Of a stretch of 64,000 bases of DNA, positions 18,493 to 26,968 are shown one piece after another. Origin of the DNA: Thalassobacillus pellis (GTDB lineage Bacteria > Bacillota > Bacilli > Bacillales > Halobacillaceae); the NCBI RefSeq assembly GCF_016908295.1, contig NZ_JAFBDO010000003.1:1-64000 (forward strand). The letters run 5' to 3'. The notes below the pieces were generated by a model that saw only the letters and a program-made list of their open reading frames with translations, was not told the origin of the DNA and did no database searches. Positions within the stretch are counted from its first letter, which is position 1; every line of letters starts with the position of its first letter. The position numbers and the translations under genes were made by a program.

Positions 18493-18909
18493 GTTATCTT
18501 TTCCCTCAATCTCCTTAGATTTTTTCACTAAATATTGAAAGTAACTTTCCAATTCCCTTATCTGCTCTGGACTCATTGACTTCCACTTTTCCAAATCAAA
18601 AAAAGCTGCATCTTCGATTCCGTATTGGTCCATCAATTTATTTGCTTCTTTTATAGAATCAAATTCATTGCTTTTATCCACTTGATAATTTGAAATATCT
18701 AATCGGCCTAAAAGGTAATCGGTGGATACATCAAAAAGGTCAGCTATTTTGTTCACAGTATCTATAGTAGGAATTTTAGTACCTCTCTCGTATGCTGTGT
18801 AAGTTGTTCGGGCTACTCCAATTTGTTTGGCAATATAATCCTGAGTCCAATTTGGGTTTTCTTCTTTTTTTATTTGTCGGCTTCGTTTCAGCCTATCTGA
18901 AAAATTCAT
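18487..18909 (-). CDS. XRE-family phage-type repressor
   Basis: This is a 140-residue DNA-binding protein. The N-terminal helix-turn-helix domain (NWTQDYIAKQIGVARTTYTA, ~20-40, then GTKIPTIDTVNKIADLFDVS) is of the Cro/CI type. The C-terminal part is helical and charged, without a peptidase domain, as in ImmR-like repressors of ICEs and prophages. It is divergent from the second XRE gene with a short shared control region (18910-18957). It probably controlled the mobile element whose integrase remnant lies beside it. Confidence 0.85.
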   Translation of the reverse strand: MNFSDRLKRSRQIKKEENPNWTQDYIAKQIGVARTTYTAYERGTKIPTIDTVNKIADLFDVSTDYLLGRLDISNYQVDKSNEFDSIKEANKLMDQYGIEDAAFFDLEKWKSMSPEQIRELESYFQYLVKKSKEIEGKDNK

Positions 18910-18957
18910 GTTAAACCACTATTAAAAGATGTTCTAAACCTTATGGGGGTGAATAAA

Positions 18958-19155
18958 TTGAGGATGTGGTTAAAAGGGATTCGACTTCAGAAGGATTTAA
19001 CGCAAGAACAAACAGCTATTAAATCAAACATATCGAGAAGCTATTATAATCATATTGAATCGGGAGTTAAAAATCCTACAGTAGAAACAGCAAAGGATAT
19101 AGCTTTTGCCTTAGAGTTCAAGTGGACTTCCAATTTCAGAAGGAAATCTCACTGA
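18958..19155 (+). CDS. Cro-like XRE-family regulator
   Basis: This is a small helix-turn-helix protein (about 65 residues). The core LKGIRLQKDLTQEQTAIKSN, then ISRSYYNHIESGVKNPTVET, is a typical XRE domain; the tail EFKWTSNFRRKSH resembles the WTxFF end of related Cro-like proteins. GGGGGTG (18944-18950) best fits the TTG at 18958; an ATG at 18943 overlaps that site. It is divergent from the repressor gene. It is likely the lytic/excision-side regulator of the degraded element. Confidence 0.75.
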   Translation: MRMWLKGIRLQKDLTQEQTAIKSNISRSYYNHIESGVKNPTVETAKDIAFALEFKWTSNFRRKSH

Positions 19156-19360
19156 TCTACTTGTTGTCTTAACATTGGGAGGATTGGGCTTCCTATTTCG
19201 TGGTTTAATTCCAAAAAAAGTAATAACGGAACCGTTTTGATAGAGAATAGAATATTAGTATAGTAAAATATTACCTTATTTTGTGATTTTGCTGAAATAA
19301 CTAATTTCATGTAGTAGGATTTATTTGGCAAGTAAATTACATAAAATGGGGGTACTTACT

Positions 19361-20026
19361 ATGTTGAAGAAATTTACGTTATTAACTTTGTCTGTGGTCA
19401 TGCTTTTTAGCTTCATGATTCCTTCTACATCGTTTGCAGAGAATATTGAGCCAAATGTAGATGCTATTGAGGATATGGAGTTGACACCTGAGGAACAGAA
19501 ACGTGCAGATGAATTGTGGGAGCAATATGTCGCAATTAATACGATATTAGAGAATTTAAACGAGGAAGAACAAGAGAGATTTTTAGATGCGTTACTTAAT
19601 CCTAATTTTGATCCATCAAAATTCAAAGATAATGTCTCATTAGCAAAGGGTACTCAAGAAGTGAAAAATCTTGATTATATGTTTGAAGTCCTTGGGTCTT
19701 CTGTACAGTTTTCCTCAGATGTTGAACTGTTACGATAAAGGAGAATGGGAACTTAGTTGCTACCAAATCAACTGGAGATCAGAAAGTTGTAACATATGGT
19801 TTTTGGGGTGGTGTTTGGGATGCAACTAAATGTGCGGCTTCTATTGCTGCAGTATTTGTCCCAGGAGCTAAAGCATATAGAGCAATCAAAGCCTTAGGCG
19901 GAGTTAAAAATACTGTAAAATTATTAGCTGGGGCATCTAATGCCGACGACTGGCTAGCAATCGGTGGGTGGGGCAGCAGCTGAAATTCTTGGTATTGCAG
20001 GAGTTCAAAAATACTGCTTTGGCTAA
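19361..20026 (+). pseudogene. Secreted protein with hydrophobic C-terminal domain, frameshifted
   Basis: The first frame (19361-19738) encodes a clear signal peptide (MLKKFTLLTLSVVMLFSF, then STSFA before the likely cleavage site) and an acidic helical region rich in Glu. It ends at a stop, but a second frame continues at once with ENGNLVATKSTGDQKVVTYG and a Gly/Ala-rich hydrophobic part (CAASIAAVFVPGAKAYRAIK), then is broken again near 19965 (AEILGIAGVQKYCFG, stop 20024-20026). Repairing both shifts gives a ~220-residue exported protein. The pre-region plus hydrophobic C-terminal layout is reminiscent of SdpC-type toxins, but I recognise no homologue. The next gene is a small membrane protein. 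Confidence 0.6.
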
Positions 20027-20042
20027 CGGAGGTGATGATTAA

Positions 20043-20327
20043 ATGAATGGTGAGACATTAAAACCAAAAGGCATTTTGAATCCAATTAGTCATGGATTAA
20101 TGTCCCTACTAGTCTATGGAATGATATTTGTTGCGCTTATGCTTGCATTTAACGGGCCGATTACTATTGAAACACTGGTTATGCCTGCAGTTTTTATTTA
20201 TATAGCAGTTCGATTAACAGAATATATAACAATAAAAAAAACAAATAGTGTGCCAAGGTGGCTGGTATTAGGGTCTTTCAGTTTATCTATTTTAACAGCC
20301 GCGATCATGACGATATTGTTAATATGA
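20043..20327 (+). CDS. Small three-helix membrane protein
   Basis: This is a 94-residue protein with predicted membrane helices at ~18-36, ~42-60 and ~72-93. AACGGAGGTGATGATTAA precedes the ATG, a strong site that begins right after the upstream broken secreted-protein frame, so the two formed an operon. I do not recognise the family. Position and topology would fit an immunity protein for an exported toxin, which is inference only. A terminator follows. Confidence 0.65.
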   Translation: MNGETLKPKGILNPISHGLMSLLVYGMIFVALMLAFNGPITIETLVMPAVFIYIAVRLTEYITIKKTNSVPRWLVLGSFSLSILTAAIMTILLI

Positions 20328-20338
20328 AGGACGAAAAA

Positions 20339-20368
20339 GGAGAGGGAGATAATCCCCCTCCGTTTTTT
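20339..20368 (+). terminator. Terminator of the secreted/membrane protein operon
   Basis: GGAGAGGG pairs with CCCCCTCC around AGATAAT (one mismatch), followed by GTTTTTT. Confidence 0.85.
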
Positions 20369-20490
20369 CATATCTTAACACTTATAGTTTTGAATGTGTT
20401 GGCTTTTTTATTACCAGAAGATCAAATTAATTAATGGATAAAAAGATTGTAAAGCCCCTGTGAGCGTTTTTTCAGCCTTGCAGGGGTTGT

Positions 20491-20526
20491 TAGGTCATCC
20501 AGCCATTTCTGGTTGACCTATTTTTT
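20491..20526 (+). terminator. Strong terminator-like hairpin
   Basis: TAGGTCATCCAG (20491-20502) pairs with CTGGTTGACCTA (20509-20520, one mismatch), followed by six T. A weaker GCCCCTG/CAGGGG stem lies just before it. No gene directly upstream is intact. Confidence 0.75.
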
Positions 20527-20571
20527 ATAGGTTATTATTTAAGTAGCCGGGGAAGGACGTTCCTGCCTATA

Positions 20572-20744
20572 CTGGATGAGCAAAAGGCTGAAGAGATAGA
20601 ATTTGCCATTGAAATTAGCTGTTAAAGATGACCTTACCATCAAGGTTCAGTACCACAATGGCTTTGATTTTAGTTATAGATCCTCATAGTCATAAGGTGC
20701 GATGCATAGGTCTGAGTGATAAGCTGAATTTCATGATTTATTAG
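20572..20744 (+). pseudogene. YolD-like protein remnant
   Basis: Three short frames read LDEQKAEEIEFAIEI, then VKDDLTIKVQYHNGFDFSYR, then VIDPHSHKVRCIGLSDKLNF. Together they match the pattern of YolD-like proteins, small partners of Y-family polymerases (UvrX) in Bacillus mobile elements. Stops and frame changes between them show decay, and no start is visible. The call rests on recalled family pattern. Confidence 0.55.
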
Positions 20745-20933
20745 ATAATAATTTTGTATTAAATTTTCTAAATATTGTTGAAATTATTGGTCCGTAGGTA
20801 TAATATGTAACCAGTGAAGGAACGCTTGTTCGTTTTACATTTCAACTGGCAGGGAAGATTGGAATAATTTGATAACAGTTCTGTAGTTTTTAACTTTGAA
20901 AGATTATCACTAAACAGTGAAGGGATTGGTTTG

Positions 20934-21437
20934 ATGCAAGTTGTAAATAAAATGTTTCTAGAACAACTTGAATTGCATTGCCATGAGAATGATTGGTTTG
21001 CATCTATGGATCAGGCGCTTCATGGAGTTAACGCAGCTGAGGCAGCATGGACTAGTTCGGGTTCGGGAACTAGCAATTCGATTTGGCAGATTGTCAACCA
21101 CTTAATATTTTGGAATGAAGACATAACCCATCGAATTAAGGGTACAGAGAATCCGCATAAGGTAGAAGACAATGAAGAAACCTTTGGAAATCCCGGTGAT
21201 CCAGAAGATGAAATTGGGTGGGCCCAGACAGTGGAGCGTCTTAATGAAGTCATGAATAAATTAAAAAAGGTCATTGCGGACCTTGACGATGAAAAGTTAA
21301 AAGCTCCGTATGCAACTAAAAGGTACTCTATTGGGCATTTACTTAGCAATATCATGATGCACGATACGTATCATCTTGGCCAAATTGTTTTATTGCGAAA
21401 GTTGCAATCCTCTTGGGGTGGTGTTGATTGGTCTTAA
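20934..21437 (+). CDS. DinB family protein
   Basis: This is a 167-residue four-helix-bundle protein of the DinB/YfiT-like metal-binding superfamily. Expected His ligands are in WQIVNHLIFW (~56) and HDTYHLGQIVLL (~143-147). Many members are putative thiol (bacillithiol or mycothiol) transferases or have unknown function. The ATG at 20934 follows GAAGGGA; a TTG three bases upstream is the alternative. It stands alone between two degraded stretches and appears intact. Confidence 0.82.
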   Translation: MQVVNKMFLEQLELHCHENDWFASMDQALHGVNAAEAAWTSSGSGTSNSIWQIVNHLIFWNEDITHRIKGTENPHKVEDNEETFGNPGDPEDEIGWAQTVERLNEVMNKLKKVIADLDDEKLKAPYATKRYSIGHLLSNIMMHDTYHLGQIVLLRKLQSSWGGVDWS

Positions 21438-21439
21438 AG

Positions 21440-21870
21440 CAAATATATCAACGACATTCCTCGGTTAAACAAGAAAAATTTCAATGCGGAAAAGCATGAA
21501 AAACTTATCAATGACGCTCATCACAACTTGCTTCAAGATGCCGCAAGAAAAAATCAAAGTAACACCGAAGAAGAAGATAAAGTTTGATGAAGTACAAGCT
21601 GGCCAGCTTTTATACGGTAAAGGATTTGATTAAACAGTTGAACAAGCAAGCAGGAAAAGAAAAAGGAGAATAAACACGCCTGGTAATGAAGCGCTCCGCC
21701 AGTACCTGTCTTGACCCATAAAGATACAAACGTTTGTGTCTACTTTATGCTGAAAGTTCCTGCAATGAAAATGAATATCAGGAAAAACCAATCGGCTTGA
21801 TAAAAGATATAGCACTCATTCAAAGAACATATGGGAAAAGAGAATATGAAACCTTTAAAGAATCATAGGG
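21440..21870 (+). other. Degraded coding stretch without intact gene
   Basis: Short plus-strand frames without starts remain: KYINDIPRLNKKNF... to EEEDKV (~21445-21589), FDEVQAGQLLYGKGFD (~21590-21633) and LIKDIALIQRTYGKREYETF (~21790-21869). I do not recognise the parent proteins. They look like pieces of decayed genes of the same accessory region. Confidence 0.4.
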
Positions 21871-21897
21871 GGTCCTATAGATCGGAATAGCTTCTGC

Positions 21898-22131
21898 TCA
21901 AAAGATATGGAATGATAGTCCGAACCCGTAATATAGCAGATTCGGGAGAAAAAAGGAAAGGATGATTAGGATAACTCCCAATAAAATGGGAAAAACTTTC
22001 TTTTTCCAGATTCCGATATGGACGACCGTCATACCAAGGGAATACCCTAAAAACACATAGGTTCCCATTGCGCTTAAAATCGTAAACGCACCTAGTATGA
22101 CAAACAAGAAAGCACTTAATAGGTATTTCAT
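21898..22131 (-). CDS. Small hydrophobic membrane protein
   Basis: This is a 77-residue protein with two or three predicted membrane helices (~3-25, ~29-40, ~47-70) split by a basic IWKKK turn. AAGGAAGGAG lies upstream of the ATG at 22131. It follows the class D beta-lactamase gene on the same strand with a gap of about 80 bases, so co-transcription is plausible. Function unknown. Confidence 0.55.
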   Translation of the reverse strand: MKYLLSAFLFVILGAFTILSAMGTYVFLGYSLGMTVVHIGIWKKKVFPILLGVILIILSFFLPNLLYYGFGLSFHIF

Positions 22132-22209
22132 CAAAGTCCATTCTCCTTCCTTTCTAATAAACGTAAAAATTGGAGGACGGCTAAAAGAAGCACGCCCCCT
22201 TTGTTATGC

Positions 22210-23010
22210 TCAGGATTTCGGATCGATGATGTCTTTCTTCTTTAGTACAGATAGAACGACATTTTTGGCATCTGTGCCGGATCCATCAATATTTACGGCA
22301 AATGCCCACGTGTCTTTTTCAGTGGTGACGAACCCGACATACCAACCTAAACCAAAATCCGAGAGTCTTGTTCCTGTTTTTCCATGGACCGTATATTCAT
22401 CTTGTTCGTCATCTATCATCATTCGTTTCACTATTTTTTGATGCTTTTCGTCAAATGGCAACCGTTCCTTGACTAACTTTTCAATAAAATGAATTTGTTC
22501 TCTAGCGGTAATTTCAAGGGTGTTGTCCAGCGAAAATCTATCAATTCCACCAGAGATATCTCGATTTCCATAGTTCATGAGGTTTACATACTGTTCCATT
22601 TGTTCTTCCCCGATGTCACGGGCCATGTCTTGATAATACCAGATCACAGAATGCCTCATTCCTGAAGCGAGGGTATGGTCTCGATTCAATACTTCAAACT
22701 CCCTGGTGACGCCATCCCAACGTTTCACCTCATATTCATCTCGAACCGCCGATGTTTGGAGTCCGATCAAGGCGTTAGCCACCTTAAAGGTTGATTCTGG
22801 GGTAAATCTTTCTCTGCTCCTCTCCTGGTTATACACAAATACCTTGTCCTTTTTAAGATTTTTCAGTACCATCGTCCCGTCTTTTTCGTTAAATAGTTCC
22901 TCAATCTTCAGCTTTTTCTCTTTGTGACCAATGTTCCCTTTGGCACTCGTTCCAACGGACGCCCCCGTCCATACGAGCAAGAATGCAAGTAAAACCAATA
23001 ACCCAAACAC
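22210..23010 (-). CDS. Class D beta-lactamase (YbxI/BPU-like)
   Basis: This is a serine beta-lactamase related to the Bacillus class D enzymes, 266 residues. The motifs are STFK with the acylated Ser73, YGN in MNYGNRD, and KTG in VHGKTGTRL. DEYEVKRWDGV and DISGGIDRFSLDN are typical of the Bacillus branch. The hydrophobic N-terminus should be a signal peptide, but the only in-frame start is GTG 23010, far from the GGGAGGAG site; that site is placed for a TTG at ~23023 in another frame (MKKFRVWV). A one-base indel near codon 5 may have broken the export signal. It is divergent from the MocR gene. Confidence 0.85.
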   Translation of the reverse strand: MFGLLVLLAFLLVWTGASVGTSAKGNIGHKEKKLKIEELFNEKDGTMVLKNLKKDKVFVYNQERSRERFTPESTFKVANALIGLQTSAVRDEYEVKRWDGVTREFEVLNRDHTLASGMRHSVIWYYQDMARDIGEEQMEQYVNLMNYGNRDISGGIDRFSLDNTLEITAREQIHFIEKLVKERLPFDEKHQKIVKRMMIDDEQDEYTVHGKTGTRLSDFGLGWYVGFVTTEKDTWAFAVNIDGSGTDAKNVVLSVLKKKDIIDPKS

Positions 23011-23163
23011 GAAACTTCTTCAATTTTTTCTCCTCCCGCCAAATAAGATTTTCCGTGATAGCCATAGCATGGATGCTAACTTATACTATACGCATCAGCT
23101 GATAGATTAGGTAGCATTGTTTTTGTCATCTGTACCCTTACAGTTCAGACGAGGAGGAGAAAA

Positions 23164-24501
23164 ATGGGTAATAAATACGAAGAGGCAAGGAAGGAAATCG
23201 AAAGAAGAATTAGCGAAGGGGTCATCCAACCTGGCGAACGCCTACCGTCAGTAAGAAAGTTATCCAGTGAACTTCAATGTAGCATTAATACAGTTATTAA
23301 GGCTTACGATCAATTGGAGAAACAACACATGATTTATTCGGTACCAAAGAGTGGTTATTTTCTGGTAGGAAGTCATCAAACGATCAATAACTCCCAAACG
23401 GAGCTCATTGATTTCTCCTCTGCCGGACCCGACCGTAGTCGAATGCCTTACCGGGATTATCAGCATTGTATGAACCAGGCAATTGAATGGTACAAAGAAG
23501 AGATGTTTCATTACTCTGAGCCGCTGGGACTAGATGTGTTGCGTCGGCAGCTTTCTAAACAGCTCCAAGATCTCCAAGTGTTTGCCCCTTCTGAGCGGGT
23601 CTGTGTCGTCTCAGGATCTCAGCAGGCGCTTGATCTTCTCCTTACCCTTCCTTTTCCAAATGGGAAAGACGTGATTTGCACGGAACAACCTACACATCCT
23701 AGTTTCATACAATCCCTTACCTCCCGTGGGTTGAAAGTCAGAGGGATTGAGATGACAAATAAGGGAATTGATCTGGAACAGTTAGAACGAATCTTTCATG
23801 AGACAGAAGTGAAGTTATTCTACACCGTGTCTCGGTTTCAGAATCCGACAGGGTATTGTTATACCAACCTTGAAAAGCAGAAAATAGTGGAACTCGCACA
23901 AAAATATGACGTATACATACTGGAAGACGATTATATGGGCGACCTTGATATGAAAAGAAAGGCAGATCCTATGTTTGCTTATGACCCGTCTGGAAGAGTG
24001 ATTTATACAAAGAGCTTCTCCAAAGTGCTTTTGCCTGGATTAAGGCTTGGAGTAGCTGTGTTACCTGAAGTCCTCCTTGACAGCTTTGCCAAAGCCAAAT
24101 TTGCAGCAGATGTCCATACCCCCGTCGTCACCCAGGGGGCTTTAGAAATCTATTTACAAAGTGGCATGTACAAAGCACACATACAGAAACTCCGAAGACA
24201 GTACAAACGGAAAGGTACCCTTCTAAAACAGGCTTATCAGAAACATCTCCCTAAAGAAGCAGCGTTTACTGGCGGGGAATCCGGTTTTTATTCCACCATA
24301 GAACTGCCCAAACGAATGAAAGCGAGGCGTCTCGTGAATCACCTCAAACACAAGAATGTACTAGTACAGGATGCAACGAATATGTACCTTCCCGCATATC
24401 GTAAAGAAAACCGGATCCGCCTGAGTGTGTCGCAGGTTAAAGACCAGAACATTGAGTTAGGCATAAAGAAGATTAGCGAATGTATAAGCGAGTTACTTTG
24501 A
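23164..24501 (+). CDS. MocR-family PLP-dependent transcriptional regulator
   Basis: This is a 445-residue fusion of an N-terminal GntR-type winged helix (residues ~1-70: GVIQPGERLPSVRKLSSELQ) and a fold-type I aminotransferase domain. The PLP lysine is in YTKSFSKVLLPGLRLG (~285). MocR proteins such as GabR and PdxR sense amino acids or PLP. GAGGAGGAG precedes the ATG. It is divergent from the beta-lactamase with 153 bases between; MocR regulators often control a divergent neighbour. A peptidase fragment lies downstream. Confidence 0.9.
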   Translation: MGNKYEEARKEIERRISEGVIQPGERLPSVRKLSSELQCSINTVIKAYDQLEKQHMIYSVPKSGYFLVGSHQTINNSQTELIDFSSAGPDRSRMPYRDYQHCMNQAIEWYKEEMFHYSEPLGLDVLRRQLSKQLQDLQVFAPSERVCVVSGSQQALDLLLTLPFPNGKDVICTEQPTHPSFIQSLTSRGLKVRGIEMTNKGIDLEQLERIFHETEVKLFYTVSRFQNPTGYCYTNLEKQKIVELAQKYDVYILEDDYMGDLDMKRKADPMFAYDPSGRVIYTKSFSKVLLPGLRLGVAVLPEVLLDSFAKAKFAADVHTPVVTQGALEIYLQSGMYKAHIQKLRRQYKRKGTLLKQAYQKHLPKEAAFTGGESGFYSTIELPKRMKARRLVNHLKHKNVLVQDATNMYLPAYRKENRIRLSVSQVKDQNIELGIKKISECISELL

Positions 24502-24594
24502 ATGAGGCTATAACTTACATTTTTAATACCTTCTTTTAAACCAATAGAAGGAGGCAGCTGTATTTTTTGTAGGCTTTGGCGGCATGTTCATTAA

Positions 24595-24789
24595 GATTTT
24601 GCTTACTACCTTAAAGAAATACCAGGAACCTTCTTTTTTGTGGACGGCAAAAATCCTGCAGTGAACGCAATCTTCCCACACCACCATCCTAAATTTGATA
24701 TAGATGAAGAAACCATTCTTACGATAGGAAAAGTGTTTTTACTCTCGCTGATGAATCATCAAGTGATTCCAGAAAATGCTGCAGACTAG
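24595..24789 (+). pseudogene. M20-type amidohydrolase C-terminal fragment
   Basis: The frame reads DFAYYLKEIPGTFFFVDGKN, followed by HHHPKFDIDEETILTIGKVF, the end of M20 peptidases/amidohydrolases (hippurate hydrolase, N-acyl-diaminopimelate deacetylase type) including the conserved SEDFAYY-like segment. Everything N-terminal, including the first metal ligands, is missing, so it cannot be active. Confidence 0.7.
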
Positions 24790-24792
24790 AGA

Positions 24793-24916
24793 AAAGCCTC
24801 TCAAAAGTTTATAAACTCTTGAAAGGCATGTTTTAAGTAACCAGTCAAAATCCAGTCAAATTGTTCTCAAAGCCTGTTATATCAAGGGTTAGGGCATATT
24901 ACATCATGCCGCCCAT
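24793..24916 (+). mobile_element. Integrase 3' end, arm repeats and inverted groEL-end copy
   Basis: A plus-strand frame ends KASQKFINS with a stop at 24820-24822, matching integrase C-termini; the same bases form a hairpin (24796-24827). Two CCAGTCAAA direct repeats follow (24841-24849, 24852-24860), like integrase arm sites. Then ATATCAAGGGTT (24879-24890) and, on the minus strand, the last 17 bases of groEL (24900-24916). The groEL-plus-integrase junction is thus present in opposite orientation to the one at 17.8 kb. Confidence 0.7.
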
Positions 24917-24954
24917 TTACTGTAGTAAATAAAAGAAGATCAGAAGTAAGAGAT

Positions 24955-25002
24955 AAAAACCCCGAATAAGGGAACTTTTTTATCAGTATCCATTATTCGG
25001 GG
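24955..25002 (-). terminator. Terminator of the Old Yellow Enzyme gene
   Basis: CCCCGAATAA (24960-24969) pairs perfectly with TTATTCGGGG (24993-25002); on the minus strand it is followed by TTTTTATC. It lies 43 bases after the gene. Confidence 0.8.
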
Positions 25003-25044
25003 GATATTCATTCAGATACGGGAATAGCTTTTTTTATTAAAAAT

Positions 25045-26166
25045 CTAGTTTTGGACGAGATCCATCTGTAACTCCAAGTCTTTTATTTTTGCTTTAGGTA
25101 AAAGAATACTTTCAAAGTCAAAGTCTTTTAGTTCCATTCCTTTATTCAACTTATGAGGTAAATCTGGGTTGGCTAAGGCGCTTGTTCCTACAGAGATTAA
25201 GTCTGCATGATTATCTATTAATAATTGTTCAGCCTTATCAGGGTCACCTAACTTACCATTAGCGATAACAGGAAGTTTTCCAAAGTCTTTTGCAGCCTGA
25301 GCTAATGTTCGTGTATTTTCTCCAAAAGTAGGGTTCGTTGCATCTCCATCGGTAACATGAATATAGTCTAATGAAGTCTGTCCAAGTTGGGAGAAGATAT
25401 ATTCTGCTTCTTTTTCCCCTTCGGCCCATTTGTGATCTGGGTCAGCAACTTTAATTTGTGAGATGCGAATTCCTAGAATATAATCGGAACTTACGGCATT
25501 ACGGATATCTTGAATGATTTCAAGTATAATCCGTAATCTGTTTTCTTTGGATCCACCAAATTGGTCTTCACGATGATTTAAATAGTCAGTTAAGAATTGA
25601 TCTAGTAAATACCCATTTGCTCCATGAATTTCAACACCATCGAATCCAGCTTCTTTCGCACGAACAGCACTTTGGACAAATGCGTCTTTCACTTGTTTAA
25701 TATCTTGCTCAGTCATTGCTTTAGGTGTTTGGAATGGTCCAGATCCACCATAGAACCCTAATTGCTCTCCCTTAGGAGGTACATCTGAAGAGGAAATTGT
25801 TTCATTCGTGTACACATTACCTTGACTTTGACCGCCAGCATGCATGAGTTGTGCAATCATTAGAGAGTCGTGGTTATGAACAGCGTTAACGACAGGTTTC
25901 CATGCTTGGACATGATCTTCTCTTGCAAGACCAGGTTGATCATCATAACCCTGACTGTAACTTTCGTCTATATATATACCTTCTGAAATAATGGCGCTAA
26001 AGCCACCTTTAGCATAACGTTCGTAATATTGTTTCATTGTATCATTGGCACGACCATCTTGCTCTGCACTTATTCGTGTCATAGGAGCAACTACGTATCG
26101 GTTCTTTAACGTTTTGTTTTTTATTACTGTATTTAAAAAAAGCTTTTCTTGGTTCAACCTATACAC
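25045..26166 (-). CDS. NADH:flavin oxidoreductase, Old Yellow Enzyme family
   Basis: This is an FMN-dependent ene-reductase-type protein of 373 residues (TIM barrel). The N-terminal VVAPMTRISAEQDGRAND binds flavin; MIAQLMHAGGQ and VEIHGANGYLLDQFLTDYLN HRED-type segments carry substrate and FMN residues; VIANGKLGDPDKAE and ISVGTSALANPD form the phosphate site. The single-domain length excludes the 2,4-dienoyl-CoA reductase type. Likely work is reduction of electrophilic alkenes. It is monocistronic with its own terminator. Lower GC than the core genes suggests acquisition. Confidence 0.88.
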   Translation of the reverse strand: MYRLNQEKLFLNTVIKNKTLKNRYVVAPMTRISAEQDGRANDTMKQYYERYAKGGFSAIISEGIYIDESYSQGYDDQPGLAREDHVQAWKPVVNAVHNHDSLMIAQLMHAGGQSQGNVYTNETISSSDVPPKGEQLGFYGGSGPFQTPKAMTEQDIKQVKDAFVQSAVRAKEAGFDGVEIHGANGYLLDQFLTDYLNHREDQFGGSKENRLRIILEIIQDIRNAVSSDYILGIRISQIKVADPDHKWAEGEKEAEYIFSQLGQTSLDYIHVTDGDATNPTFGENTRTLAQAAKDFGKLPVIANGKLGDPDKAEQLLIDNHADLISVGTSALANPDLPHKLNKGMELKDFDFESILLPKAKIKDLELQMDLVQN

Positions 26167-26432
26167 CCTTTCTTCTAATCATAGATGCATCATAACACGA
26201 TAGAAATCTCGAATTCAGTATTTCTGCTTTACATACTCAACGTTTTGCTGGGGAATTAATGAATCCAGACATATACTACAAAGTTCATTGGCAAAATCAG
26301 ATGACGGTTTACACTGGGAACGCGATTTTATGCTTATATAGAAAAGTCCATTAGAATAATTGAGTAATATAATTGGAATGAAAGTCAACACCTTTCCCAC
26401 TAAAATTCAGTTTAATCGAACAAGCTATTTTT

Positions 26433-26467
26433 AAAAGTCGATTTCTAAATACAAGAAATCGACTTTT
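26433..26467. terminator. Bidirectional terminator-like hairpin
   Basis: AAAAGTCGATTTCT (26433-26446) pairs perfectly with AGAAATCGACTTTT (26454-26467) around AAATACA. Neither neighbour needs it, which suggests a lost gene. Confidence 0.65.
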
Positions 26468-26968
26468 ATGTTGAAATTTATATAACGTTATAATTTGGCA
26501 TTTTCCTTACGCTTCCTCTATCCTATCAGGTACTCTTGCATCTGAAAGCAGTCTGTATAGTAATAACATTTCGTACACTTTAGTTATTATTTCATAACCT
26601 CGTAATCAAGCTTCCTTGCCCCGCTATTTTCATAAATTTTCGTATTTATGAGTTTCAAATCGTTCTTAGTTATTATGTTGATTGCCACTCCCAAGTATAA
26701 AGTTACCTAAGTTCTCCTGTTCCCTTCCCAGAGATACGTTTATTTCGTATGCAATAAAGGTATACCTCCGCCTTGTATTTCATGGACACTAAAAAGTTGC
26801 TGAGCTGGTATCAACCAATTTGTTTGTGTGACGTTCGCTTTTTTATTAAGCGAAAGGAATTTTGCTTCATGCACAAGAAAGTGTTATAGAGACCAAATAA
26901 ATCAAATTTATTGTCGATTCATTAAAGGTTAGTTCGTCGTATATATAGAAGCGGAATTACCCGAATGA
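26468..26968. other. 500-base stretch without recognised gene
   Basis: The stretch is AT-rich with stops in all frames. A small hairpin TTCGCTT/AAGCGAA lies near 26828-26847. The lost N-terminus of the sigma-factor gene should have been at its right end, but no sigma region 2 can be read. Confidence 0.4.

Noticed and set aside
19361-20026. Direct assignment of the broken secreted protein to SdpC
   Set aside because: Only the general layout is similar; no clear sequence match by eye and no sdpI/sdpR-type neighbours.
22097-22441. A 114-codon plus-strand frame opposite the beta-lactamase
   Set aside because: Antisense to a gene with intact active-site motifs; no independent support.
26215-26400. 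A 61-codon minus-strand frame before the Old Yellow Enzyme gene
   Set aside because: No ribosome site, odd composition and no recognisable family.
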